Assembly: GCA_937974625.1 (NCBI GenBank)
Contig: CALJVJ010000400.1
Span: forward strand, 1-46,528
DNA from: an uncultured Saprospiraceae bacterium
GTDB taxonomy: Bacteria > Bacteroidota > Bacteroidia > Chitinophagales > Saprospiraceae
Length of the DNA: 46,528 nucleotides
Direction of reading: 5' to 3'
The notes beneath the pieces are model-generated. The model saw only the letters and a list, made by a program, of their open reading frames with translations, had not been told where the DNA came from and ran no database searches. Below, one piece after another: positions 36,477 to 43,932 of this stretch. Made by a program: the position numbers and the translations under genes. Positions within the stretch are counted from its first letter, which is position 1; every line of letters starts with the position of its first letter.

Positions 36477-36495
36477 CGACGAATTCATTCGTCGG
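36477..36495. repeat. CGACGAAT palindrome overlapping a stop codon
   Basis: CGACGAATTCATTCGTCG at 36477-36494. On the minus strand it encodes the last residues (Asp-Glu) and the TGA stop of the isomerase-like gene, so the element appears to have supplied that gene's end. Confidence 0.8.
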
Positions 36496-37459
36496 TACTG
36501 TGAACCTTTGCCCAAGCCTTCTCTAATAAAGCCTTCGTCGCCCGAATCCCATCTGGTTCACTCATGTCTTCGCCTTCAAATTCTATCCCAATGTAGCCAC
36601 CGTAGCCGCCATCTTTGGCAATTTGGAGCATTTTATAAAAATCTATAATCGTTTCGTCGCCATTTTCATCAAATTTATAAGACTTGGCACTATACCCTTT
36701 TGCATAAGGTAGAAATTCTGCCATTCCTTGATAGCGGTCATAGACGTCATTGCATTTATTATTTTGCGTACTTCCCCACTTTTCATTTAAACACCAATTG
36801 CCAAAATCTGGTAAAGTCCCTAAATTCGGTTTATTGGCTTTATCAATCATGCTGGCAATAAATTTCCCATCCGAACTATACAACCCATGATTCTCTATTA
36901 ACACATTGATATTTTCTTTAGCCGCATAATCACATAATTGCCCCATTCCATCCACCAAAGCATTGTGTACAGTATCTCTTTCACCCTCTCCAAATGCATT
37001 TACGCGGATAGAATGGCAGCCCAATATCTTAGCGGCATTTACCCATTTGTAGTGATTTTCTACTGCCTTTTTTCTTTCCGCATCATTGCTATTTCCTAAA
37101 TCGCCCTCATCATCACACATTATCAACAGGTTTTCCACACCTACCTCATCTGCTCGCTTTTTTAGGTCTTGCCAGAAAGTCTCGTCTGTTGCCGATTCTT
37201 TATAAAAGCCATTGACGTATTCTACTGCTGAAATACCGTAATCGTTTTTAGCAATTTTTGCAAAATCTTTAGCATCTAATTCATTGGCAAAAAATGCCCG
37301 ATTCAAAGACCATTGAGCTAAGGATATTTTTAAAACTGGAATTACTTGTTTGGTAGTCATGGTAGCAGGTGTGTTATTTGTGCAAGCAGCTAATCCCGAT
37401 AAAGATAAAGTCGTTGCACCTAAAACTGATTTTTTAAGAAAGGCTCTTCGATTGGTCAT
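36485..37459 (-). CDS. Sugar phosphate isomerase/epimerase-like TIM-barrel protein, exported
   Basis: A 324-residue protein of the xylose isomerase-like/AP endonuclease 2 TIM-barrel family. The N-terminus (MTNRRAFLKKSVLGATTLSL) has a twin-arginine motif, followed by SGLAAC, a lipobox, so it should be exported by Tat and lipidated. Barrel features: LKISLAQWSL at strand 1, GISAVEYVNGF, LLIMCDDEGDLG, SIRVNAFGEGE, INVLIENHGLYSSDG (metal-site Glu region), LPDFGNW and IGIEFEGED near the C-terminus. Relatives act on sugars or inositols; substrate unknown. Follows the Mpl gene by about 50 bp on the same strand and may be co-transcribed with it. The last codons come from a dispersed palindrome. Confidence 0.8.
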   Translation of the reverse strand: MTNRRAFLKKSVLGATTLSLSGLAACTNNTPATMTTKQVIPVLKISLAQWSLNRAFFANELDAKDFAKIAKNDYGISAVEYVNGFYKESATDETFWQDLKKRADEVGVENLLIMCDDEGDLGNSNDAERKKAVENHYKWVNAAKILGCHSIRVNAFGEGERDTVHNALVDGMGQLCDYAAKENINVLIENHGLYSSDGKFIASMIDKANKPNLGTLPDFGNWCLNEKWGSTQNNKCNDVYDRYQGMAEFLPYAKGYSAKSYKFDENGDETIIDFYKMLQIAKDGGYGGYIGIEFEGEDMSEPDGIRATKALLEKAWAKVHSTDE

Positions 37460-37511
37460 ATTTATTTATTTTGAGTAATGACTTACCACTAACTTAAGTC
37501 TCTATTCTCAT

Positions 37512-38867
37512 CTAAAAGAGCTCATCCGCCAATTCCTCAAAACTCGTTTTATCAAAAGTCCCCGAACTCATCATCAATAGATTTTTATTCGCCCATTTAT
37601 GATTTTTCAAGGCTCGATGTAATTCGCCACGATGATTAAAAACCTTTAATCGTTTGTGTCCAAAATTGGCTTGGATATCTGCTTTGGTAATTGGTGGTAG
37701 TTTCTTCATTTTCAAGGTATGTTCACTGAAGAAAATATAGGCAAAATCCGCCGCTTCTACCGCTCCGTTATATTGAGGTAAAAAAGCTTTGTTCAAACTA
37801 CTAAAAGTATGTAATTCTACACAAGCTACTAATTTTCTTTTGGGATATTGATTTTTGAAGGCTTCTACTGTCGCTTTTACTTTGGATGGCGCATGGGCAA
37901 AATCTCGATAAGCTTCCGACGATTTCGTTTTTTTAATCAATTGCAACCGCTTTGCTGCGCCTTTGAAAGTTTGAATGGCTTTAAAAAATTGGGCTTCTGT
38001 GACTCCTGCTGCTTTGCAGGCATAATAGGCGGCTTTTAAGTTTTCCAGGTTGTGTTGACCAAATATTTGTAAGGGTACTCGCTCCCCATTTTCTTTGATT
38101 AAAATGGTTTTTCCATTCTTTATTTCAAATGCAAAGCCTTGATAACCAACACTTTTTATTTTAGCCGTTGTATTTTTAGCAATCTTCGGTAAGTGGGCAT
38201 CATTGCCATAATAATAGAGCTCTCCACCTGCAGGCATTGTATCTACATATTTTTGAAACTCGCCAACATAGCCTTCGAAAGTAGGAAAAACATTGATGTG
38301 GTCCCAAGCAATCCCCGTGATAATTGTCACATGTGGTTGATAATGCAAAATCTTTGGTCTTCGGTCAATCGGGGAAGATAAATATTCATCTCCCTCTAAG
38401 ACAATAACTGGTGCATCCGTAATCTGCACCATTGTCTCAAAGCCTTCTAACTGTGCACCTACTAAATAATCAAACGCCTTTTTACATACCTTCAACACAT
38501 GCATTATCATGGAGGTAGTCGTAGTTTTTCCATGACTTCCTGCTACGACTATTCTTTTTTTCTTTTTGCTTTGTTCATAAATGAATTCTGGAAAAGAATA
38601 GATGGGTATTTTCAATTCCTGTGCTTTCTTTAATTCTGGATTATTGATTCTTGCATGCATCCCTAAAATGATACAATCCAAATCTTCAGTAATTCGGTCC
38701 GCATCCCAGCCCATTTTAGTGGGTAATAAACCATGCTTCGCCAATCGGTCTCTGGCAGGGTTATAAATCTCATCATCTGACCCTGTGACGTCGTTGCCCA
38801 AAAGATGTAAGGCTATCGATAAATTATGCATGACTGCTCCGCCCGTTGCTATTAAATGTACTTTCAT
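37512..38867 (-). CDS. mpl: Mpl, UDP-MurNAc:murein tripeptide ligase (peptidoglycan recycling)
   Basis: A Mur ligase-family protein of 451 residues. N-terminal MKVHLIATGGAVMHNLSIAL and TGSDDEIYNPARDRL are the Mpl/MurC Rossmann part; the ATP loop is GSHGKTTTTSM at 110-120. VLEGDEYLSSPIDRRPKIL, ITGIAWDHINVFPTFE and FGQHNLENLKAAYYACKAAG follow; DFAHAPSKVKATVEAFKNQY is the Mpl-type version of the C-terminal domain. Mpl attaches the recycled tripeptide L-Ala-D-Glu-mDAP directly to UDP-MurNAc. The GDEY motif and HAPSK favour Mpl over MurC. It lies outside the dcw cluster, whose murC is missing. Whether it also serves as MurC cannot be told here. Confidence 0.85.
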   Translation of the reverse strand: MKVHLIATGGAVMHNLSIALHLLGNDVTGSDDEIYNPARDRLAKHGLLPTKMGWDADRITEDLDCIILGMHARINNPELKKAQELKIPIYSFPEFIYEQSKKKKRIVVAGSHGKTTTTSMIMHVLKVCKKAFDYLVGAQLEGFETMVQITDAPVIVLEGDEYLSSPIDRRPKILHYQPHVTIITGIAWDHINVFPTFEGYVGEFQKYVDTMPAGGELYYYGNDAHLPKIAKNTTAKIKSVGYQGFAFEIKNGKTILIKENGERVPLQIFGQHNLENLKAAYYACKAAGVTEAQFFKAIQTFKGAAKRLQLIKKTKSSEAYRDFAHAPSKVKATVEAFKNQYPKRKLVACVELHTFSSLNKAFLPQYNGAVEAADFAYIFFSEHTLKMKKLPPITKADIQANFGHKRLKVFNHRGELHRALKNHKWANKNLLMMSSGTFDKTSFEELADELF

Positions 38868-38870
38868 AGA

Positions 38871-39060
38871 AGGTGTAAAGGTTAAGAGGTAGAAAGGTGT
38901 AGAAGTTAATGGGTATAAAGATATAAAGGTGTAGAGGTGTAAAGGTTAAGAGGTATAAGGGAAGCTTGGTTTCGAATAGCTTTGTACCTATATACCTATG
39001 CACCTATATACCTAATATACCTATCAACCTATCTACTATACCCATCAACCTACCTACCTT
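38871..39060. repeat. Low-complexity GGTGTA/TACACC repeat tract upstream of mpl
   Basis: On the plus strand a purine-rich left part repeats GGTGTAAAGGTTAAGAGGTA (at about 38875 and 38937, with looser copies between). A pyrimidine-rich right part (about 38981-39058) repeats ACCTATATACCTAT-type units. The two parts can pair loosely with each other. The remaining 38868-39301 gap is AT rich with a TAAATTTG (39098) that could be a -7 element; no ORF. Confidence 0.6.
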
Positions 39061-39301
39061 TAAACGCCAAAAATAAGCGAAACATAAATATTTCTCGTAA
39101 ATTTGTACCAATATTTGTTTTTAAAACGTTCTCATAGCAGTCCACGAAAAAATAAGTTATTTGTTTTTTAAATGTTTTTTTTTCTAATGGGTTGAAAATC
39201 TATAAGCAAAAAAATCAATTAAAAAACTAAATACATAAATTATTTTTTCGTTTATAAGAAATGTATTTGCCCATATTATTCAATCAAAAATAAACGCAGC
39301 G

Positions 39302-39436
39302 ATGAAATTAGTCAAAAAAATTCTTCCTTTAGTGATATTAGTGGCTTTTGCCTTTGCTAGTCAATCTTGTAATAAAGGAATTGGTTGCCCAAGTGATTTT
39401 TCAATGAACCAGCCAACTAGTAGTGTTGTTAAATAA
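39302..39436 (+). CDS. Small lipoprotein, 44 residues
   Basis: A short gene starting MKLVKKILPLVILVAFAFAS, with a lipoprotein-type signal ending QSC (Cys23), then only 21 residues (NKGIGCPSDFSMNQPTSSVV and a Lys). The ATG, lipobox and a strong terminator 39 bases after the stop argue that it is real. No family recognised. The mature peptide has one further Cys. Small lipoproteins like this occur in Bacteroidota but function is unknown. Confidence 0.6.
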   Translation: MKLVKKILPLVILVAFAFASQSCNKGIGCPSDFSMNQPTSSVVK

Positions 39437-39474
39437 ATAGATGTAAGGTTTTACATTATTCCTAAACAACTCTT

Positions 39475-39506
39475 AAAAAACCATTGCAACTTTGCAGTGG
39501 TTTTTT
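39475..39506 (+). terminator. Terminator after the small lipoprotein gene
   Basis: A six-A run and CCATTGCA pair with TGCAGTGG and six T: a strong hairpin with a T run, and symmetrical enough to work in both directions. Confidence 0.85.
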
Positions 39507-39526
39507 AATTTAGGAATTTTTTTATG

Positions 39527-39634
39527 ATGAAAAAATAGATTGGTCTTTTTACATCTTGCTTTAGCTTCCCTTTTTAACCAGCCAAGCTGTTGAAAAAGAG
39601 AAACTAAAACAAGATGACCAACCTATTTTTTCAT
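39527..39634. repeat. Long inverted repeat with ~45-bp arms before brxC
   Basis: The segment 39527-39578 and the reverse complement of 39589-39634 match across about 45 positions with five or so mismatches, plus a six-base TTTTTA bulge in the left arm; the loop is ten bases. Matching blocks include ATGAAAAAATAG, TTGGTC, CATCTTG, TTTAG and CTTTTT. This is far longer than a terminator and there is no ORF. It may be a MITE-like element or a structured RNA. Confidence 0.8.
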
Positions 39635-39667
39635 AGTTCTTAAAACATTAAATATAATATTCTATCA

Positions 39668-40009
39668 ATGAATTGGACGGCTTTAACTAAAGAATCGCAA
39701 TTAAATCAAATTATAGAAAAATCTAAATCAGTACCTTGCTTGATTTTCAAACATAGTACTACTTGCCCAATTAGTTCCATGGCTAGACATCGGGTAGAAG
39801 GTAAATGGGATTTTGCAGATGGCGAAATCGACGCTTATTATTTAGATTTATTAAGCTACAGAAATGTTTCTAATGCTATCGCTGAAGTATTCGGTGTACA
39901 GCATCAATCTCCTCAGGTGCTTTTAATTCAAGATGGTATGTGTACTTTTGATACTTCTCATTTGGATATTACCGTTGAAGGTATTCGTAGCAACTTGCAA
40001 GCAGCGTAG
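39668..40009 (+). CDS. brxC: Monothiol bacilliredoxin BrxC (YtxJ/DUF2847 family)
   Basis: A 113-residue thioredoxin-fold protein. The active-site segment HSTTCPISSMAR has the TCPIS motif with C33, diagnostic of BrxC/YtxJ. The cis-Pro loop is HQSPQVLLIQDG. Family members remove bacillithiol from protein thiols or reduce disulfides, so this suggests the organism uses bacillithiol, as many Bacteroidota do; the biosynthesis genes are not in the window. It lies alone between a long inverted repeat and a 15-bp hairpin. Confidence 0.85.
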   Translation: MNWTALTKESQLNQIIEKSKSVPCLIFKHSTTCPISSMARHRVEGKWDFADGEIDAYYLDLLSYRNVSNAIAEVFGVQHQSPQVLLIQDGMCTFDTSHLDITVEGIRSNLQAA

Positions 40010-40011
40010 GG

Positions 40012-40061
40012 ACTAGATGCTGGATACTAGGTTCTCGATACTGGAATATCCAGCATCTAGT
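40012..40061. repeat. Perfect 15-bp inverted repeat between brxC and mnmD
   Basis: ACTAGATGCTGGATA (40012-40026) pairs exactly with TATCCAGCATCTAGT (40047-40061). The words CTGGATACTAG and CTAGTATCCAG also occur around it, so several registers are possible. No T run follows. It begins two bases after the brxC stop codon. Confidence 0.8.
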
Positions 40062-40110
40062 ATCCAGCAATTGATTCATTTTCATCCAAACATTAAACTA
40101 TCTTCCCTCT

Positions 40111-40779
40111 ATGTCTAATTCTTTAATCGAAACGGAAGACGGTTCTCACTCTCTTATCTCCGAACAATTTGGTGTAAGTTACCACTCTAAACATGGTGCT
40201 ATTCAAGAAACACAGCACGTGTTCATTAATGCCGCACTTAGATTCAAAGCTGTTATACAAAAAGAGATAAGCGTTTTAGACATTGGTTTTGGTACTGGCT
40301 TAAATGCTTACATGACCCTTTTAGAAGCCGAAAAGGAAAATCTTGCTATTCAATACACAGCCATTGAAGCCTTTCCTATCTCCTACCAACAAGCTACAGA
40401 TTTAAATTATTCTGCCTTATTAAAAATGAAACATTTTCAACCTGTTTTTTTGAAAATGCATAGCACCGATTGGGACGCTCCTACTCAATTAACTGACCAA
40501 TTTCAATTTACCAAACAACAAATTAAGTTCGAAACCATCGCCTTTACGGACCAGTTTGACATCATTTATTTTGATGCCTTCGCTCCCAATGCTCAACCTG
40601 AATTATGGGAAGCCGGCCTCCTACGTAAAATGTATCAAGCATTAAAAAAAAATGGGGTCTTAGTAACTTATTGTGCCAAAGGTGTCGTCAAAAGAACCTT
40701 AAAAGCGGTTGGTTTTGAAATCGAAGCATTAAAAGGGCCACCAGGTAAACGGGAAATGACTCGGGCTATTAAAGGATAA
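40111..40779 (+). CDS. mnmD: MnmD, tRNA U34 5-methylaminomethyl-2-thiouridine methyltransferase
   Basis: A standalone 222-residue SAM-dependent methyltransferase of the MnmC N-domain family, which finishes the mnm5s2U modification at wobble U34 of tRNA. Seen: the N-terminal LIETEDGSHSLISEQFGVSY and HSKHGAIQETQHVFI signature, SAM loop LDIGFGTGLNAYMT, FDIIYFDAFAPNAQPELWE (the DAFAP active-site motif) and LVTYCAKGVVKRTLKAVGFE with GPPGKREM. In E. coli it is fused to the FAD-dependent MnmC oxidase; here the oxidase half is absent, as in Gram-positives, plants and many Bacteroidota. Confidence 0.9.
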   Translation: MSNSLIETEDGSHSLISEQFGVSYHSKHGAIQETQHVFINAALRFKAVIQKEISVLDIGFGTGLNAYMTLLEAEKENLAIQYTAIEAFPISYQQATDLNYSALLKMKHFQPVFLKMHSTDWDAPTQLTDQFQFTKQQIKFETIAFTDQFDIIYFDAFAPNAQPELWEAGLLRKMYQALKKNGVLVTYCAKGVVKRTLKAVGFEIEALKGPPGKREMTRAIKG

Positions 40780-40890
40780 GTATATTCTTTTGAGTTTGAA
40801 ACAGATAACAAAATCTTTTCAAAATTTGCTTTCCCCTTAATTTTTCCTACCTTCAACTAGAGAAAGTTTAATAATAAAGTACACAATACT

Positions 40891-41796
40891 ATGAGAATAC
40901 GAATCTTTATTGTGCTCTTGGCGGCAGCTTGGGCAATGACTAGTTGTAATGGCTTAAAGAAAGCATTGAACCGTGGCTTAAGTGACCAAAACCGTAAGGT
41001 GGTTTTGGATAGTCTTGGTAAAAAAATTGGAAAAGGCGTCGTAGCTGGCGCGACCGAACGCTTAGCTAGTGATACTACCGCTGCACAAATGGGCATTTTT
41101 CTAACCAACCTCACCGACTCTGTAACGACAACCACTCGGGTTCTGATGGATAGTCTTTTTCAAAATGATTTAAGGGTAAAAACAGCCATAGCAGGTATTA
41201 TGGATACCTTCCGTGTGGGGATGGACTCTATTTTTTATCAACTCCGAGAGGACGACCTGAAAAAATTGATGCTCAGTCTCAATGACCAAATTCGGGCGCT
41301 GCCCGTCGCCATGGTTGGTAATAATCTCAGAGAAGCTTTGATTGGTCAAAAAGCGATAGAAAATTTAATGACTTTGAGGGATTCCTTATTAGGTGCCACC
41401 ACTAGAGATATGACTAAAGCATTTGCGCAAGAAGTTCTTGATAAAGAATCTACTAACCGAGTCAGTGAAGCAGTCAGAGAATCGCTAGAACCTACCATCG
41501 ACAAAATATTTAGTCGCCTGGATAGGTCTACCGAACAAGGTCTAAGCTTTGCTCAATCCAATATCAATCAAATTCTATTATTGGTGGGGGCTATTATTGC
41601 AGGGATTCTATTTTTCTCTAATTATCAAAAAGGAAAATATACAGATTTGGTAAAAAACCTAACCTTTGAAATAGAAAACATGAGTGACGAAGAAGCACAA
41701 AAACGTTTAAAAAATAACATTAAGAAAAAGACCACCGAAAAGAGTTTGGAACCCTTACTCCGAAAAATATTAAAGAATCAGGGAATCGTTAAATAA
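40891..41796 (+). CDS. Predicted lipoprotein with C-terminal membrane segment, unknown function
   Basis: A 301-residue protein not assigned to a family. It starts with a lipoprotein-like signal (MRIRIFIVLLAAAWAMTSC, Cys19). A helical, Asp/Leu/Arg-rich body follows with repeated spacing of LMDSLF, IMDTFR and LRDSLL helices, suggesting an antiparallel helical or coiled-coil domain. A membrane span lies near residues 227-243 (ILLLVGAIIAGILFFSNY), then a Lys-rich cytoplasmic tail of about 55 residues. The lipid anchor plus span would fix it at both ends. It precedes the pseudouridine synthase on the same strand. Confidence 0.65.
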   Translation: MRIRIFIVLLAAAWAMTSCNGLKKALNRGLSDQNRKVVLDSLGKKIGKGVVAGATERLASDTTAAQMGIFLTNLTDSVTTTTRVLMDSLFQNDLRVKTAIAGIMDTFRVGMDSIFYQLREDDLKKLMLSLNDQIRALPVAMVGNNLREALIGQKAIENLMTLRDSLLGATTRDMTKAFAQEVLDKESTNRVSEAVRESLEPTIDKIFSRLDRSTEQGLSFAQSNINQILLLVGAIIAGILFFSNYQKGKYTDLVKNLTFEIENMSDEEAQKRLKNNIKKKTTEKSLEPLLRKILKNQGIVK

Positions 41797-41878
41797 TAAT
41801 GGGTTACGGATTGCGATTTTGCAAAACTTACCACTTATCATTTACCACTTACAACTAGAAAAGCCTATTTTTGCGCCC

Positions 41879-42568
41879 ATGAATATACATGTGCTATACG
41901 AAGACAATCATTTGATAGCGGTTTATAAACCAGCTGGGCTTTTGGTGCAAGGAGATGCAACTGGTGATAGAACACTCGGTGATTGGGTCAAAAGATATAT
42001 CAAAGACCGATATGCTAAACCAGGAGCAGTTTATTTAGGTATTATTCATCGCCTCGACCGTCCTGTTAGTGGTGTAGTCATCTTTGCCAGAACAAGCAAA
42101 GCTTTGACTAGAATGAATGAACTATTCCGAGATAGAAAAATTGATAAAACCTATTGGGCAATCGTTAAAAACCGCCCACCTGAATTGGAAGGAGAACTCG
42201 TCCATTATTTATTAAAAGATACGACTAAAAATAAAACGAAAGCATTCGACAAACGAAGTAATCGAAACAAAAAAGCTAAAAAATCTAGCCTAACCTATAA
42301 AACAATTGGTGCTTTAGGAGACCACGCTCTTTTGGAAGTTCACCCTGAAACAGGTCGTTCTCATCAAATTAGAGTGCAATTGGCCAAAATGGATTGTATC
42401 ATTAAAGGAGACTTGAAATACGGTGCAGAGATGCCTAATGACGATGCCTCTATTTATTTACATTGCCATAGTCTTAGCTTTATACATCCTGTCAAAAAAG
42501 AACCTGTAAAAATTAGTGTAAAAGCGCCTGATTTGCAGATGTGGCGGGAATTCGGGCTTATAGGATGA
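41879..42568 (+). CDS. RluA-family pseudouridine synthase
   Basis: A 229-residue enzyme that isomerises uridine in rRNA or tRNA. The ATG at 41879 (MNIHVLYEDNHLIAVYKPAG) is the family-typical start; an in-frame TTG at 41819 only adds untypical residues. The catalytic motif is GIIHRLDRPVSGVV with Asp60; KTYWAIVKNRPP, LLEVHPETGRSHQIRVQLA and the C-terminal IYLHCHSLSFIHPVKKE follow. No S4 domain is present, as in RluA/TruC-like members. The target base cannot be assigned. It ends three bases before the inverted-repeat element. Confidence 0.9.
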   Translation: MNIHVLYEDNHLIAVYKPAGLLVQGDATGDRTLGDWVKRYIKDRYAKPGAVYLGIIHRLDRPVSGVVIFARTSKALTRMNELFRDRKIDKTYWAIVKNRPPELEGELVHYLLKDTTKNKTKAFDKRSNRNKKAKKSSLTYKTIGALGDHALLEVHPETGRSHQIRVQLAKMDCIIKGDLKYGAEMPNDDASIYLHCHSLSFIHPVKKEPVKISVKAPDLQMWREFGLIG

Positions 42569-42570
42569 CC

Positions 42571-43240
42571 CGATTTTTTTACTCCGATTGAAATCGGAGT
42601 ATTGTAGGTCGTACATACTTGGATTGTTCTAGGTCGAGTGCATTGTAGGACGTGTTCTCTTAAAGGGTTATAAAGTAGAGAAAAGATTTATTGAGAAAAC
42701 TATAGACCAAGGAAATACGAAAAAATTACAGGAGATATTATTAAAGCAGCGTTTAAACTTAGGGAATGGGCTACAGGAAAAGCATTATCAAAAGGCTTTA
42801 ATGATAGAAGTCAAGAAGTGTGCTTATGAAGTTATTGCGGAGTATTATACGCCGCTTTATTATGAGACGCATGTGATAGGACAAGGTAGAGTAGATTTAT
42901 TTGTTGACAACAAAGTAATGGTAGAATTAAAAACCTTAAAAGAATTATCAAAAGCCGATGAAATTCAATTAGTAAGCTACCTAAACGCTTCCAGAATAAA
43001 AGTTGGTCTACTCATCAATTTTGGACAAACCGTCACCATCAAAAGAAAATTCAGAGATTACCTCCTTCCCAAAGAAAATAGATAAAGATAATCTACTCTA
43101 AAAATAGAATAACTCCCACCCTACTCCAAACATCTAATAAAGTATACCCTATTTACACTCGTCCTATTTGGCATCAGACCTAGAACAAGTCTAAAATGTA
43201 CGACCTATATACCTCCGATTTTAATCGGAGTAAAAAAATC
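42571..43240. mobile_element. Putative non-autonomous element: ~86-bp inverted repeats around a GxxExxY remnant
   Basis: The segment 42571-42656 and the reverse complement of 43155-43240 match over most of their length. Shared blocks include GATTTTTTTACTCCGATT, AATCGGAG, TAGGTCGTACAT, TTGTTCTAGGTC and AGGACG. Each arm itself contains a small hairpin (CTCCGATT-GA-AATCGGAG on the left). Between the arms is a broken GxxExxY gene and no transposase. No target-site duplication was identified. The arms could also be a duplicated stem-loop; calling it mobile is inference. Confidence 0.5.
42695..43085 (+). pseudogene. GxxExxY-family (PD-(D/E)XK_3-like) protein, frameshifted remnant
   Basis: The intact C-terminal part (ATG at 42801) reads RVDLFVDNKVMVELKTLKEL and LVSYLNASRIKVGLLINFG, the PD-(D/E)XK-like core of the GxxExxY family. 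Upstream in the same frame is GNGLQEKHYQKAL, which carries the naming motif (G-x-x-E-x-x-Y), but this frame has no ATG before a stop at 42630. The family's N-terminal helix is found in another frame (KYEKITGDIIKAAFK, 42713-42757, also without ATG). So the gene has a frame change near 42757 and a lost start and reads as a pseudogene. A base-call error could explain the frame change but not the missing start. Confidence 0.7.
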
Positions 43241-43328
43241 TTGCTCCCCCTCCCGCTTTGCGGTTCTCTCGCTTAAATGTCCATCGAACATTTACCCTTC
43301 GGGTTCGCTCGTTTATCCTGTAAAAAAA

Positions 43329-43724
43329 GTACTACAAGCCTATAAGCCGGATTCTGTATTTCCCGAAGGAAACCTCCATCATTTATCTGGGGTAATCCTC
43401 ACGAATTACCTCTAGCTGCCTACCCTCCCCGACAAGCTGAATCTCGAAAGACACAGCTAATTAAGCGAGCAACTTAATTCCTAAAGAGTCGAGGTATACA
43501 TGGCATTTCAACCCACGAGGTTTGTCCACCCCTCTAGTTACCTAGAAGCGTCGTGCGCTCTTACCGCACGTTTTCACCCTTACCCGAAGGCGGTTATTTT
43601 CTGCGACACTTTCTGTTTCTCCACCGAAATGGAGACCCCATCCGTTAGATGGCGCGGTGCTCTACGTTGTCCGGACTTTCCTTTCCCTACTCAAGATAGG
43701 GAACGATAGAGCGGCTTGTAGTAC
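43329..43724 (-). ncRNA. rnpB: RNase P RNA (class A type)
   Basis: The catalytic RNA that trims tRNA 5' leaders. The 5' and 3' ends (GTACTACAAGCC read from 43724, and GGCTTGTAGTAC ending at 43329) form a perfect 12-bp P1 stem. The conserved GGAAAGTCCGGACAACGTAG near the 5' end (CR-I) and ACAGAATCCGGCTTATAGGC near the 3' end (CR-V) are diagnostic. A run of seven T follows the 3' end and can terminate transcription. Length of about 396 nt fits. Short open frames inside it are not genes. Confidence 0.95.
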
Positions 43725-43740
43725 GGCTGCAAACTTATGC

Positions 43741-43932
43741 CCAATTGGTGGGAATTGTGTAGATTTGGTGGATAAATGTGGAAATAATATTAAAGGAAAT
43801 TAGAGGTTATTAGAGGTTACTAGAAGTTATTGTCGGTATATCGAATAGTAGTTACAACCAGAAGGGGTTTTACGATAAACCAATCAAGAAAAGATTCATC
43901 CAGCGTACTTAGTAGGTCATATTAGTTAATAT
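43741..43932. other. Spacer with ATTAGAGGTTA direct repeats
   Basis: Close to 43795-43835 the word TTAGAGGTTA(T/C) recurs in near tandem (three loose copies). It lies just upstream of rnpB on the minus strand and so may contain its promoter. No ORF. Confidence 0.4.

Noticed and set aside
37512..38867. Calling this gene murC
   Set aside because: The GDEY and DFAHAPSK forms and the N-terminal MKVHLIATGG are those of Mpl; MurC function cannot be excluded but is not the best reading.
42695..43085. Programmed frameshift in the GxxExxY gene
   Set aside because: There is no slippery site with a following structure at the junction, and no start codon in the upstream frame, so decay is simpler.
43500..43709. 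69-residue open frame on the plus strand
   Set aside because: It lies wholly inside the RNase P RNA gene.
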